The translations under genes and the position numbers were made by a program. DNA of 25,542 bases, from NCBI GenBank assembly GCA_963645405.1, contig CAVISR010000038.1:1-25542 (forward strand). The letters are read 5' to 3'. This document shows, one piece after another, positions 1 through 7,806 of this stretch. The DNA comes from Colivivens sp963645405 (GTDB taxonomy: Bacteria; Bacteroidota; Bacteroidia; Bacteroidales; Bacteroidaceae). Position 1 is the stretch's first letter, and every line of letters starts with the position of its first letter. The notes beneath the pieces are model-generated. The model was not told where the DNA came from. It saw only the letters and a program-made list of their open reading frames with translations, and ran no database searches.

Positions 1-121
1 CCCGATCTGCCAAACTGGCTACATACTTATTGACCATCTCCTCTAAGGTGGAGTGATTGGCCTTGGCGTATGTTTCGCCATCGAGATAAACCGCAGGGTC
101 TTTAATCGCTATCTGATACAT
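1..121 (-). CDS. Small hypothetical protein, possibly antitoxin-like (3' end outside window)
   Basis: Only the first 40 codons are inside the window; the gene continues past position 1. The ATG at 121 follows an AGGAG-like stretch 6-9 nt upstream and a good Bacteroidota promoter at 154-185, so the start is well supported. The visible protein begins MYQIAIKDPAVYLDGETYAK and continues into an amphipathic helix (STLEEMVNKYVASLA). That helix resembles the ribbon-helix-helix segment of small Bacteroidota antitoxins of the DUF6364 type. The resemblance is by eye and rests on a fragment, so function is not assigned. If it is an antitoxin, its toxin partner should lie just beyond the left edge. Confidence 0.5.
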   Translation of the reverse strand, partial: MYQIAIKDPAVYLDGETYAKANHSTLEEMVNKYVASLADR

Positions 122-153
122 GACTTTTTCTCCTCTTTATTATTTGTACGGGG

Positions 154-185
154 CAAAGATAGTCTTTTCTGTCGTAATCTCCAAT
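154..185 (-). promoter_or_regulatory. Bacteroidota-type promoter for the left-edge gene
   Basis: On the minus strand the sequence reads ATTG, 20 nt, TATCTTTG, matching the Bacteroidota consensus (TTTG, 19-21 nt, TAnnTTTG). The -7 element is at 154-161 and the -33 element at 182-185. It lies about 33 nt upstream of the ATG at 121. Confidence 0.7.
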
Positions 186-473
186 CTTTTAACTATATAT
201 TCTCCTACAGAATACAAACGTGTTGAGTTTTGTGTATTGTGTATTGTGTTGACATGCGTAGGGTTTTTCATAGAAAAAAACTAAAAAACACCCGAGCCGT
301 TTCGTTCGCACTCCGAGCTCGTGCAGTTGTGCTTCTGCCGTTGGCTTAGGAGAGCAAGCTCTCCACGCCAGCACCAGAACCCCACCGCCAGTGGCTTTGC
401 CACAACCGAACCGTCCCGGGCGATAAACCGTAATAAACCGCCGTGCGGCAGTGGGACATGAAGCATCAATTGG
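186..473. other. Gene-free stretch with small perfect hairpins
   Basis: I see no convincing gene here. The open frames that cross it run into the dispersed repeat and lack protein-like composition. It contains two short perfect hairpins: GGAGAGC-AA-GCTCTCC at 349-364 and GTGGC-TTT-GCCAC at 391-403. The first resembles the arms of the neighbouring dispersed repeat and may be a decayed copy. A TGTGTATTG-like short repeat occurs near 230-250. Confidence 0.5.
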
Positions 474-680
474 AGCACAAGCGCCCAACGAAAGCATCAG
501 CGCTAGGAGCTAGCTCTCTCCGAGAGCGTTAAAGCGAGCGCAGGTTTGTGCGTTGTAAAACAATAGCGAGCATTCGCTCGAACGTCATTGTCTACGCCGT
601 CGGAGACGGCTGACTCCTAATTTCGCAATTCAGCGCTCCCATCCGCATGGTAACACAAAACCTAAAACACAAAGCCCAAA
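474..680. repeat. Dispersed palindromic repeat, copy 1
   Basis: The core is 505-618, beginning AGGAGCTAGC and ending GGCTGACTCCT, so the ends form an imperfect inverted repeat. Each arm carries its own hairpin (CTCTC-C-GAGAG on the left, CCGTC-GGA-GACGG on the right). A third hairpin, CGAGC-ATTC-GCTCG, lies in the middle. The core is nearly identical to 18770-18881, and the similarity continues through the right tail (to about 680 here and 18950 there). The left flank 474-504 matches 25374-25404. It looks like a non-coding, MITE- or REP-like dispersed element; no transposase is nearby. Confidence 0.8.
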
Positions 681-775
681 ACATTTATGTTTGCCCGACA
701 AAGGGTGTTTGTATGGTTTTTGTCTACATTCCTCACGCTGCATGGCTTTTTCAAATTCTGATGTTGGAAAAAAAC

Positions 776-1249
776 TCAATAGATTGTCTGGGTGATGATG
801 TGGCAGAGTTGCTCGAGGTGGCGCTGGTCGGTGGTGTCGAAGGTGGAGAGGGTGTCGCTGTCGATGTCGAGCACGGCTACTACTTCACCTGTCTTGCTGA
901 ATATGGGCACTACGATTTCGGACCGGGAGAGGCTGCTGCAGGCGATGTGGCCGGGGAAGAGTTCTACATTGGGCACTACCTGGGTCTGCCGCTCTTTCCA
1001 TGCTGTGCCGCACACGCCTTTGCCGTAACCGATGCGGTAGCAGGCGGGACTGCCTTGGAAGGGTCCGAGGATGAGGTGGCGGGTGGTGGTGTCTTTGGGG
1101 CGTACGAGGTAGAATCCTACCCAGAAGAAACGGAATGTTTCCTTGATGGCTGCTGTCACGTTGGCAAGGACGCTCACTTCTTCGTGTTCGTCGGTGATGA
1201 GCAGGGTGGTGTCGGCAAGGAACTGCCGGTATTGTTCTTCTTTTGTCAT
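776..1249 (-). CDS. msrC: Free methionine-(R)-sulfoxide reductase (GAF domain)
   Basis: The product is 157 residues, the usual size for fRMsr (E. coli YebR/MsrC), and consists of a single cytosolic GAF fold. These enzymes reduce free methionine-R-sulfoxide using thioredoxin and help repair oxidative damage. The three family cysteines are present: Cys70 (PACYRI), Cys80 (KGVCGTAW) and Cys104 (GHIACSS). They are followed by the expected SEIVVPIFSKTGEVVAVLDID strand region, beginning near residue 110. The ATG at 1249 lies 73 nt after the stop of the nucleoside phosphorylase on the same strand, so the two are probably co-transcribed. No promoter was seen between them. Assignment is confident. Confidence 0.9.
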   Translation of the reverse strand: MTKEEQYRQFLADTTLLITDEHEEVSVLANVTAAIKETFRFFWVGFYLVRPKDTTTRHLILGPFQGSPACYRIGYGKGVCGTAWKERQTQVVPNVELFPGHIACSSLSRSEIVVPIFSKTGEVVAVLDIDSDTLSTFDTTDQRHLEQLCHIITQTIY

Positions 1250-1322
1250 GTCTGAGATGGGGGATTTTGTTGTGTCGGCTTCTGCCGGACGATTGCCGGA
1301 CGATTGCCTGATGGCGGGGGAA

Positions 1323-2204
1323 TTATATCTTGTCGAGCACTATGCGGATGAGGTCGCTGATGCTGTTCTTGTAGCCTGTGTTTGCCTCGTGGGCTATGCG
1401 GTTGGCGATGACCATGCAGACGGTGAGGGCGCGGTGACCAAGGTGTTTGCAGAGTCCGGCGAGGGCTGCGCTTTCCATCTCGAAGTTGGTGATGCGGTAG
1501 CCGTGCCACTCGAAGTCGCAGATGCGCTGGTTGAGCTGGGGATAGGCGAGGGGGATGCGGATTTCGCGTCCTTGTGGCCCGTAGAATCCTCCGCAGGAGA
1601 TGGTGATGCCTTTCACCATGCCTTGGCCGGCATCGAACAGCTGGGCGAGGAGTGAGGGACTGTTGTCGACTACGTAGGGTGAGGGCAGATGGTGGTAGTC
1701 CCAGCCTACGTGGGCTGTGAAAGCTTGTTCGAACTCGAGGTCGCAAATCTTGTCGCGGTCGGCATAGTAGTTGAGGAGTCCTTCGATGCCGATGGATTTC
1801 TCGCTGCACACGAAGGTGCCGATGGGCGTGTTTGCCTGGAGTCCGCCGCAGGTGCCGATTCTCACCATGTCCATGCTGGTGATGTGGGGCTTCTCGCGTC
1901 GGGTGGAGAAGTCGATGTTCTTGAGTGCATCGAGTTCGGTGACTACGATGTCGATGTTGTCGCACCCGATTCCGTGGGAGATGGCTGTGATGCGCTTGCC
2001 TTTGTAGGTGCCGGTGATGGTGTGGAACTCACGGCTCTGCACGTCGCATTCTTTATGGTCGAAGAATGAGGCTATGAGGTTGACGCGTTCGGGGTCACCG
2101 CACATGACGACTTTGTCGGCGAGTTGGTCGGGGGTGATGTGGAGATGGAATGAACTGTTGTCGGGGTTGATGATGAGTTCTGAAGGTGCGAAATACTTTT
2201 CCAT
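1323..2204 (-). CDS. udp: Nucleoside phosphorylase, uridine phosphorylase-like
   Basis: The 293-residue protein belongs to the PNP/UDP phosphorylase family, which splits nucleosides with phosphate into base and ribose-1-phosphate for salvage. Visible motifs are the phosphate-binding GDPERV (36-41), SHGIGCDN (76-83), RIGTCGG (115-121) and the ribose-binding FEMESAA (241-247). The FYGPQGREIR segment (207-216) has the Gln and Arg that uridine phosphorylases use to recognise the uracil ring. This favours uridine over purine nucleosides, although specificity is not certain from sequence. It is somewhat longer than E. coli Udp (about 253 residues). It is the first gene of a likely two-gene unit with msrC and is separated from nfnAB upstream by about 200 nt. 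Confidence 0.85.
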   Translation of the reverse strand: MEKYFAPSELIINPDNSSFHLHITPDQLADKVVMCGDPERVNLIASFFDHKECDVQSREFHTITGTYKGKRITAISHGIGCDNIDIVVTELDALKNIDFSTRREKPHITSMDMVRIGTCGGLQANTPIGTFVCSEKSIGIEGLLNYYADRDKICDLEFEQAFTAHVGWDYHHLPSPYVVDNSPSLLAQLFDAGQGMVKGITISCGGFYGPQGREIRIPLAYPQLNQRICDFEWHGYRITNFEMESAALAGLCKHLGHRALTVCMVIANRIAHEANTGYKNSISDLIRIVLDKI

Positions 2205-2263
2205 AGCGTTATTGGTTTTCGGGTGGGTTGTACGTTAAGTCGGTCTCTTGCAGAAGTCTGATA

Positions 2264-2344
2264 TTGGTCTTTAGTAAAAGCCTGACGGCGGGTCTCTTTG
2301 TAGATGTCGGCCTGTTGGTCTTTAGTAAAAGTCTGACGGCGGGT
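2264..2344. repeat. Pair of 30-bp direct repeats
   Basis: Two 30-bp copies occur at 2264-2293 and 2315-2344, offset by 51 bp and differing at one position. Each includes GGTCTTTAGTAAAAG followed by CTGACGGCGGGT. They lie between the nfnAB stop and the nucleoside phosphorylase start. No protein is evident here, so this is a non-coding duplication. Confidence 0.75.
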
Positions 2345-2366
2345 GCAGGTTTCCTCCATAAGGATT

Positions 2367-2395
2367 GATTGCCCTGCCCGGACGGCAAGGCAATC
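2367..2395 (-). terminator. Strong hairpin after nfnAB, possible terminator
   Basis: On the minus strand GATTGCCTTGCC pairs with GGCAGGGCAATC across a short GTCCG-type loop, giving a stem of about 12 bp with one wobble. It begins 16 nt past the nfnAB stop. It lacks the U-run of a classical intrinsic terminator, so it may instead be an mRNA 3'-end stabiliser or processing hairpin. Confidence 0.5.
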
Positions 2396-2411
2396 TAAAA
2401 CATGTGTGGAT

Positions 2412-4766
2412 TTACTTGTGCAGGCTTTCGTGCATGTATTTGGCTGCTCTGCGTCCGTCGCCCATGGCGAGGATGACTGTGGCTCCGCCGCGCACGATGT
2501 CGCCTCCGGCATAGATGGCCGGGATGCTTGACTGCATCTGGTCGTTGACTGCGATGGTGTTCTTGCGTCCCAATTCGAGTCCTTCGATGGACTTAGGCAC
2601 GAGTGGGTTGGGGGACACTCCGACGGCTACGATTGCCATGTCGATGTCGATGGTCTCGATGGCTCCTTCCACTGGCACCGGGCTGCGGCGTCCGGATGCA
2701 TCGGGCTCACCGAGTTGCATCTTCTGCAGGCGCACCTGGCAGACTTTGCCTTTCTCGTCGGCAATGTACTCGATGGGGTTGTGGAGTGTGAGGAACTCGA
2801 TGCCTTCTTCTTTGGCGTGTTTCACTTCCTCGAGCCGGGCTGGCATTTCTGCTTCGCTGCGGCGGTAGGCTATGAACACTTTCTCGGCTCCGAGGCGTTT
2901 GGCTGTGCGGCATGAGTCCATGGCTGTGTTGCCGCCTCCGACTACCATTACGCGCTTGGCGCTGTTGATTGGTGTGTCGCTCTCGGGATTGGATGCGTCC
3001 ATGAGGTTGACTCGGGTGAGGTATTCGTTGGATGACATGACGTTGATGCTGTTCTCGCCCGGTATGTTCATGAAGTTGGGGAGTCCGGCTCCTGATGCCA
3101 CGAAGATGCCTTTGTAGCCTTGGGCTTCGAGTTGGCTGACGGTGATGGTCTTGCCTACGATGCAGTCTTTCACGAAGTGTACTCCTATCTTCTCGAGGTT
3201 CTGGATTTCAACGTCGACAATGGCATTGGGGAGTCGGAACTCGGGGATTCCGTATTTGAGTACTCCGCCTATCTCGTGGAGTGCCTCGAACACGGTGACG
3301 TCGTAGCCGTTCTTTGCCATGTCGCCTGCGAAACTGAGTCCGGCTGGTCCGGATCCCACTACTGCCACTTTGATGCCGTTGGATGGTTGGCACTCGGGGA
3401 GTGCCATCTTTCCGGAGTTGCGCTCGAAGTCGGCTGCAAACCGCTCGAGGTTGCCTATTGCCACTGCCTTGTGGTTCATCTTCAGATGGATGCACTTGCT
3501 CTCACACTGTTTTTCCTGCGGGCATACTCGTCCGCATACGGCTGGCAGTGCGCTGGTGGCTTTGAGCACTTTGGCAGCTTCGAGGAATTGTCCGCGCTCG
3601 ATGTTCTTGACGAACGAGGGTATGTTGATGCTCACGGGACAGCCTTCCATGCAACTGGGCTTGGGGCAGTCGAGGCAGCGCTTGGCTTCGGTGAGTGCCT
3701 GCTCGGTGGTGAGTCCGGTGTTGACTTCTTCGGTGCGTGTGGTGGCACGGTAGGCGGGGTCGAGTTCGCCCATGACGCAGCGCTCGATGGCTGACCGGTC
3801 TTTGGGTTTCATGGATGCCTGGAGTTCCTTGCGCCATGAGGAATTGCGGTCGAGCAGTTCGGCGAGCGGTGTGTCGGTGGTCATGCCTGTGGCATCGGCA
3901 ACGGGCGACTGACTTTTGCTCTCGGTACCGGTTGTGACTCCGTTGACGTGTGCCTCGAGTTTCTTCATCTCTTCGAGTTCCACTTCACGGAATGCTCCCA
4001 TGCGCTTGAACATCTCGTCGAAGTCGACTTCGTGTCCGTCGAACTCGGGTCCGTCGACGCAGACGAAGCGTGTCTTTCCTCCCACTGTGATGCGGCAGGC
4101 TCCGCACATTCCGGTGCCGTCGACCATGATGGTGTTGAGGGAGACATCGGTGGGGATGCCGTATTTCTTGGTGAGCAGACAGCAGAACTTCATCATGATG
4201 GCTGGACCTATGGCGAAGCACTTGTCCACTTTCTCGCGCTGGATGACTTGCTCGATTCCCACGGTCACTACGCCTTTCTGTCCGTAGCTGCCGTCGTCGG
4301 TCATGATGATGACTTCGTCGGAGTGTTTGCGCACTTCGTCTTCAAGGATGATGAGTTCACGAGTGCGTCCGGCAAGCACGCTGATTACTTTGTTGCCTGC
4401 TGCCTTCAATGCCTTGATGATTGGCAGCATGGGTGCCACACCTACTCCTCCTCCGGCACACACTACGGTGCCGTAGTTGTCGATGTGGGTTGCCTGTCCG
4501 AGCGGACCTACCACATCGGTGATGTAGTCACCAGTATTGAGCTGGCAGAGCTTGGTGGTGGAGTAGCCCACTGTCTGCACTACCAGGGTGATGGTGCCTC
4601 GGTCGGGGTCGCTGTCGGCTATGGTGAGCGGTATGCGCTCGCCTTTTTCGCCTGTGCGCAGGATGACGAAATGTCCGGCTTTGCGCGACTTGGCGATGAG
4701 GGGTGCTTCGACTTCGAACTTGAAGACTTTCTCGCTGAACTGGGTTTTTGAAATGATTTTGTTCAT
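2412..4766 (-). CDS. Fused NfnAB-like NAD(P)H:ferredoxin oxidoreductase / glutamate synthase small-subunit-like protein
   Basis: The 784-residue protein joins two subunits that are separate in many organisms. Residues 1-260 are PyrK/NfnA-like: an FAD/NAD-binding ferredoxin reductase module (GGGVGVAP near 105-112) and a [2Fe-2S] site with Asp216, Cys221, Cys224 and Cys236. Residues about 325-784 are GltD/NfnB-like. They carry two [4Fe-4S] cysteine sets (364/367/372/376 and 411/415/421/425), an FAD site GSGPAG (471-476), an NADPH site GGGNTA (610-615) and the closing YAGGDIVRGG flavin motif (752-761). NfnAB couples NADH, NADPH and ferredoxin by electron bifurcation. Databases often name this fusion dihydroorotate dehydrogenase B/glutamate synthase. 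A linker of about 50 residues joins the halves. It starts 12 nt after serS and probably shares its transcript. The domain calls are strong; the exact reaction is inferred. Confidence 0.9.
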   Translation of the reverse strand: MNKIISKTQFSEKVFKFEVEAPLIAKSRKAGHFVILRTGEKGERIPLTIADSDPDRGTITLVVQTVGYSTTKLCQLNTGDYITDVVGPLGQATHIDNYGTVVCAGGGVGVAPMLPIIKALKAAGNKVISVLAGRTRELIILEDEVRKHSDEVIIMTDDGSYGQKGVVTVGIEQVIQREKVDKCFAIGPAIMMKFCCLLTKKYGIPTDVSLNTIMVDGTGMCGACRITVGGKTRFVCVDGPEFDGHEVDFDEMFKRMGAFREVELEEMKKLEAHVNGVTTGTESKSQSPVADATGMTTDTPLAELLDRNSSWRKELQASMKPKDRSAIERCVMGELDPAYRATTRTEEVNTGLTTEQALTEAKRCLDCPKPSCMEGCPVSINIPSFVKNIERGQFLEAAKVLKATSALPAVCGRVCPQEKQCESKCIHLKMNHKAVAIGNLERFAADFERNSGKMALPECQPSNGIKVAVVGSGPAGLSFAGDMAKNGYDVTVFEALHEIGGVLKYGIPEFRLPNAIVDVEIQNLEKIGVHFVKDCIVGKTITVSQLEAQGYKGIFVASGAGLPNFMNIPGENSINVMSSNEYLTRVNLMDASNPESDTPINSAKRVMVVGGGNTAMDSCRTAKRLGAEKVFIAYRRSEAEMPARLEEVKHAKEEGIEFLTLHNPIEYIADEKGKVCQVRLQKMQLGEPDASGRRSPVPVEGAIETIDIDMAIVAVGVSPNPLVPKSIEGLELGRKNTIAVNDQMQSSIPAIYAGGDIVRGGATVILAMGDGRRAAKYMHESLHK

Positions 4767-4778
4767 CTGACGTGTCTG

Positions 4779-6092
4779 TTAGTTTATGATGTCAAAGCCT
4801 GTGTATTTGCGGAGTACTTCGGGTACGAGGATTCCGTCTTCTGTCTGGTTGTCTTCGATGATGGATGCCATGATGCGCGGCAGGGCAAGGGCTGAGCCGT
4901 TGAGTGTGTGGCAGAGCTGCACTTTCTTGTCGGCATTGCGGTATCTGCATTTGAGGCGGTTTGCCTGGTAGGTGTCGAAGTTGCTTACTGAACTTACTTC
5001 GAGCCAGCGTCCCTGTGCTTCTGAATAGACTTCGAAGTCGTAGCAGATGGCTGAGGTGAAGCTTTGGTCGCCGCCGCAGAGACGGAGTATGCGGTAGGGG
5101 AGCTGGAGCTTGCGGAGCAGTCCTTCCACATGGTCGAGCATCTCCTGATGGCTCTGGCGTGAGTGTTCGGGTGTGTCGATGCGCACAATCTCTATCTTGC
5201 TGAACTCGTGGAGGCGGTTGAGTCCGCGCACGTCCTTGCCGTAGCTTCCTGCTTCGCGGCGGAAGCACTGGGTGTAGGCGCAGTTCTTGATGGGGAGGTC
5301 TTTCTCGTCGATGATGACATCTCGGTAGATGTTGGTCACCGGCACTTCGGCTGTAGGGATGAGATAGAGGTCGTCGACTTCGCAGTGGTACATCTGTCCT
5401 TCCTTGTCGGGCAGCTGTCCGGTGCCGTAGCCTGAGGCTGGGTTGACCACTGTCGGCGGAATGATTTCGGTGTAGCCTGCATTGCGTGCTTCATCGAGGA
5501 AGAAATTGATGAGTGCGCGCTGGAGTTGTGCTCCCTTGCCTATGTAGACAGGGAATCCTGCTCCGGTGATTTTCACTCCGAGGTCGAAATCGATGATGTT
5601 GTATTTCTTTGCGAGTTCCCAGTGCGGGACTTTTGCATTTGCGTTTGTAGGAACGGTTGTCCAGTTGCCGACGGTGTCGCCTTCGTGGCATTCGCACAGG
5701 CTGGACTTCACTACCATATTGTCGTTGGCTCCGGCTCCTTCGGGCACTTCGTCGTATGGTATGTTTGGAATTGTACAGAGGAGTGTAGTCAGGTCTTCTT
5801 CTGCCTTGCTCATTTGTGACTGGAGGTTCTGCGACTCTTCCTTGAGCTTTGCCACTTCAGTCTTCACTGCTTCAGCCTCGTCGCGCTTTCCCTGTTTCAT
5901 GAGTGCACCGATTTGTGCTGCATGTTTCTTCTGTTCTGCCAGGCAGGCGTCGAGCTGGGTTTGTGCTGCGCGTCTGCTCTTGTCGATTGCTATTGCCTTG
6001 TCGATAGCTTCCTTGGCTCCGTCAAAGTGTTTTTTCTCAAGTCCCTTGACTACTTTGTCGGTCTGCTCTGTGATTAACTTTAATGTTAACAT
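4779..6092 (-). CDS. serS: Seryl-tRNA synthetase
   Basis: The 437-residue protein charges tRNA-Ser with serine in the cytosol and is essential for translation. The N-terminal 110 residues form the long coiled-coil tRNA-binding arm (Lys/Glu/Gln-rich, 15-105). The class II catalytic core follows, with the serine-binding TAEVP (247-251), motif 2 CFRREAGSYGKDVRG (276-290) and motif 3 LNGSALALPRIM (397-408). Length is normal for bacterial SerRS. The gene sits 21 nt downstream of a small basic-protein gene and 12 nt upstream of nfnAB, so it is probably the third gene of the purH-started operon. No separate promoter was seen. Confidence 0.97.
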   Translation of the reverse strand: MLTLKLITEQTDKVVKGLEKKHFDGAKEAIDKAIAIDKSRRAAQTQLDACLAEQKKHAAQIGALMKQGKRDEAEAVKTEVAKLKEESQNLQSQMSKAEEDLTTLLCTIPNIPYDEVPEGAGANDNMVVKSSLCECHEGDTVGNWTTVPTNANAKVPHWELAKKYNIIDFDLGVKITGAGFPVYIGKGAQLQRALINFFLDEARNAGYTEIIPPTVVNPASGYGTGQLPDKEGQMYHCEVDDLYLIPTAEVPVTNIYRDVIIDEKDLPIKNCAYTQCFRREAGSYGKDVRGLNRLHEFSKIEIVRIDTPEHSRQSHQEMLDHVEGLLRKLQLPYRILRLCGGDQSFTSAICYDFEVYSEAQGRWLEVSSVSNFDTYQANRLKCRYRNADKKVQLCHTLNGSALALPRIMASIIEDNQTEDGILVPEVLRKYTGFDIIN

Positions 6093-6113
6093 ATTCCTTT
6101 TGTGACTATTGAG

Positions 6114-6320
6114 TTACTTTTTTCTTTGGGTTTTTCTTGCCCTGACTTTTTGTTTTATCTCTGCTTTGTATTTGGCTGCTCCAGAGCCGTGGGCACCGGT
6201 CTTGTAGCTTTTGCTGCGTGCCTTGGTCTTGACTCTGTTGCCGTCGGACTTATCGTTGGTCTTGCCTTTGAAGTTGATGCCGTTGGTCATGGCATACATT
6301 ATCTCTTCGTCTGAGGTCAT
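6114..6320 (-). CDS. Small lysine-rich basic protein, unknown function
   Basis: This is a 68-residue ORF starting 9 nt after the purH-like stop and ending 21 nt before serS, on the same strand as both. Its tight fit argues that it is real, as do codons like those of its neighbours and the absence of an overlapping gene. The first 20 residues are mixed and acidic (MTSDEEIMYAMTNGINFKGK). The rest is strongly basic, ending KQKVRARKTQRKK, with no membrane segment or cysteine. Such composition suggests binding to RNA, DNA or the ribosome, and the neighbouring tRNA synthetase is compatible with a translation role. I do not recognise a family, so this stays a hypothetical protein. Confidence 0.6.
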   Translation of the reverse strand: MTSDEEIMYAMTNGINFKGKTNDKSDGNRVKTKARSKSYKTGAHGSGAAKYKAEIKQKVRARKTQRKK

Positions 6321-6329
6321 AGGCTGAAA

Positions 6330-7511
6330 TCAATGGTGGAACAATCGGATTCCTGTGAATGCCATGACGATGCCGTACTTGTTGCAGGTGGAGATGACAT
6401 GGTCGTCTCTCACTGACCCTCCTGCCTGGGCAATGTAGTCGACTCCGCTGCGGTGTGCACGCTCGATGTTGTCGCCGAAGGGGAAGAAGGCGTCGCTTCC
6501 GAGTGCCACTTGTGTGTTTTGTGCGAGCCATGCCTTTTTCTCTTCCTTGGTGAGGGGTTCGGGTTTCTGGCTGAAGAAGTTCTGCCATGCGCCTTCTGCC
6601 AGCACATCGTCGCATTCTTCGCCCATGTAGAGGTCGATGGTATTGTCGCGGTCGGCACGGCGTATGCCTTCCTTGAACGGAAGTGACATCACCTTGGGGC
6701 ACTGGCGCAACCACCAGAGGTCGGCTTTGTTGCCTGCAAGGCGTGTGCAGTGGATTCGGCTCTGCTGTCCGGCTCCGATGCCGATTGCCTGTCCGTCCTT
6801 CACGTAGCACACTGAGTTGCTCTGGGTGTACTTGAGGGTGATGAGCGCTATCTTCAGGTCGCGCTTGGCTTCTGCGGAGAGGTTCTTGTTGTCGGTTGGT
6901 ATGTTGTCGAACAGTGTGTCGCTGCTGAGGTCTACATTGTTTCTGCCCTGCTCGAAGGTGATGCCGAACACTTGCTTGTGCTCGATGGGTGCAGGTGTGT
7001 AGTCGGTTGACATCTTGAGGATGCAGTAAGTGCCCTTGCGCTTTGCCTTGAGGATTTCGAGGGCTTCGGGTGTGTAGTCGGGAGCGATGATTCCGTCGCT
7101 CACTTCGCGCTTGATGATGAGGGCTGTTGCCTCGTCACATGTGTCGCTCAGTGCAATGAAGTCGCCGAAGCTCGACATACGGTCGGCACCGCGTGCTCTT
7201 GCATAGGCTGTTGCGATGGGGGAGAGTGGAACTGGGATGTCGTCCACGAAATAAATCTTCTTCAGTGTGTCGCTCATAGGAACTCCCACTGCTGCTCCGG
7301 CTGGGCTGACGTGCTTGAATGATGCAGCTGCCGGCAGTCCTGTTGCCGCACGCAACTCTCTCACCAGTTGCCAACTGTTGAATGCGTCGAGCAGGTTGAT
7401 GTAGCCTGGTCGTCCGCACAGCACTTCGAATGGAAGTTCTCCGTTTTCCATGTACACTCTCGATGGTTTCTGGTTTGGGTTGCAACCATATTTAAGCTCT
7501 AGTTCTGTCAT
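6330..7511 (-). CDS. purH: AICAR formyltransferase (PurH formyltransferase domain only)
   Basis: The 393-residue protein matches only the AICAR transformylase half of PurH, which adds a formyl group from 10-formyl-tetrahydrofolate to AICAR in purine synthesis. The N-terminal LKYGCNPNQKP (6-16) corresponds to the family LRYGxNPHQ motif. SFKHVSPAGAAVG (64-76) contains the catalytic Lys66-His67 pair, and the C-terminal HRSGVDYIAQAGGSVRDD is the expected late motif. The IMP cyclohydrolase domain that precedes this in ordinary PurH (about 510-530 residues) is absent. The ATG is preceded by normal intergenic DNA, so this is a stand-alone form, not a truncation within the window. Another gene would have to close the ring to IMP. 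It is the first gene of the serS/nfnAB transcript. Confidence 0.9.
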   Translation of the reverse strand: MTELELKYGCNPNQKPSRVYMENGELPFEVLCGRPGYINLLDAFNSWQLVRELRAATGLPAAASFKHVSPAGAAVGVPMSDTLKKIYFVDDIPVPLSPIATAYARARGADRMSSFGDFIALSDTCDEATALIIKREVSDGIIAPDYTPEALEILKAKRKGTYCILKMSTDYTPAPIEHKQVFGITFEQGRNNVDLSSDTLFDNIPTDNKNLSAEAKRDLKIALITLKYTQSNSVCYVKDGQAIGIGAGQQSRIHCTRLAGNKADLWWLRQCPKVMSLPFKEGIRRADRDNTIDLYMGEECDDVLAEGAWQNFFSQKPEPLTKEEKKAWLAQNTQVALGSDAFFPFGDNIERAHRSGVDYIAQAGGSVRDDHVISTCNKYGIVMAFTGIRLFHH

Positions 7512-7571
7512 TGTCGTTATGTCTTTGTGAAGGCTTTGCCTCCGGTTATTTTATTGTTGATTTGTTTTCTC

Positions 7572-7653
7572 TACTAATATTTTGCAAAGATACGCATAAT
7601 AATCGTTTCCTCTGCTGTTTTCTGTACTAATAAGTTGCAAAGATACGCATAAT
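7572..7653. repeat. Direct repeat carrying a duplicated promoter element
   Basis: Two 29-bp copies lie at 7572-7600 and 7625-7653, 53 bp apart and differing at about two positions. Each contains TGCAAAGATACGCATAAT, which on the minus strand is a TATCTTTG -7 element with its upstream bases. The duplication therefore doubles the promoter region in front of purH. Confidence 0.8.
7585..7592 (-). promoter_or_regulatory. Second TATCTTTG -7 element upstream of purH
   Basis: A minus-strand TATCTTTG within the downstream copy of the 29-bp repeat. No clear TTTG is present 19-21 nt upstream, so it is a weaker candidate than the one at 7638. If active, its leader would be about 70 nt. Confidence 0.45.
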
Positions 7654-7668
7654 ATTTTATTGCACAAC
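7638..7668 (-). promoter_or_regulatory. Upstream promoter of the purH-serS-nfnAB operon
   Basis: The minus strand reads GTTG, 19 nt, TATCTTTG (-7 at 7638-7645, -33 at 7665-7668), a good Bacteroidota promoter. Transcription would begin near 7633, giving a leader of about 120 nt before the ATG at 7511. Confidence 0.65.
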
Positions 7669-7707
7669 TGCTTCCGCCTTGTTTTTTCTGCGCATCCGGC
7701 TGTTTTC

Positions 7708-7769
7708 CTGTCTATTCGACTCTGTTCTCGTCCATTTTCTGTCTGTTCGACTCTATCTCCGTCTATATC
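7708..7769. repeat. Imperfect ~31-bp tandem duplication, pyrimidine-rich
   Basis: Two adjacent imperfect units (7708-7738 and 7739-7769) each begin CTGTCTRTTCGACTCT and drift apart towards their ends. The block is C/T-rich on the plus strand and lies just after the rlmI stop, so it is in the 3' region of the recF-rlmI transcript. Confidence 0.45.
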
Positions 7770-7806
7770 GCTCGGCTATCTCTGTCTATTCCTCTCTGTA
7801 CTCGTC

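Noticed and set aside
189..497. 102-residue minus-strand ORF in the left gene-free stretch
   Set aside because: It runs through hairpins and into the dispersed repeat, has no conserved look, and does not fit the promoter at 154-185.
647..1255. 202-residue plus-strand ORF
   Set aside because: It lies antisense to msrC, whose cysteines and GAF motifs are clear. Its Gly/Val/Glu-rich composition is typical of a mirror frame.
1143..2069. Long plus-strand ORFs opposite the nucleoside phosphorylase
   Set aside because: Antisense shadows of a gene with intact family motifs; no promoter or domain seen.
3120..4751. Plus-strand ORFs of 224 and 267 residues opposite nfnAB
   Set aside because: Mirror frames of a strongly conserved gene, caused by biased codon use.
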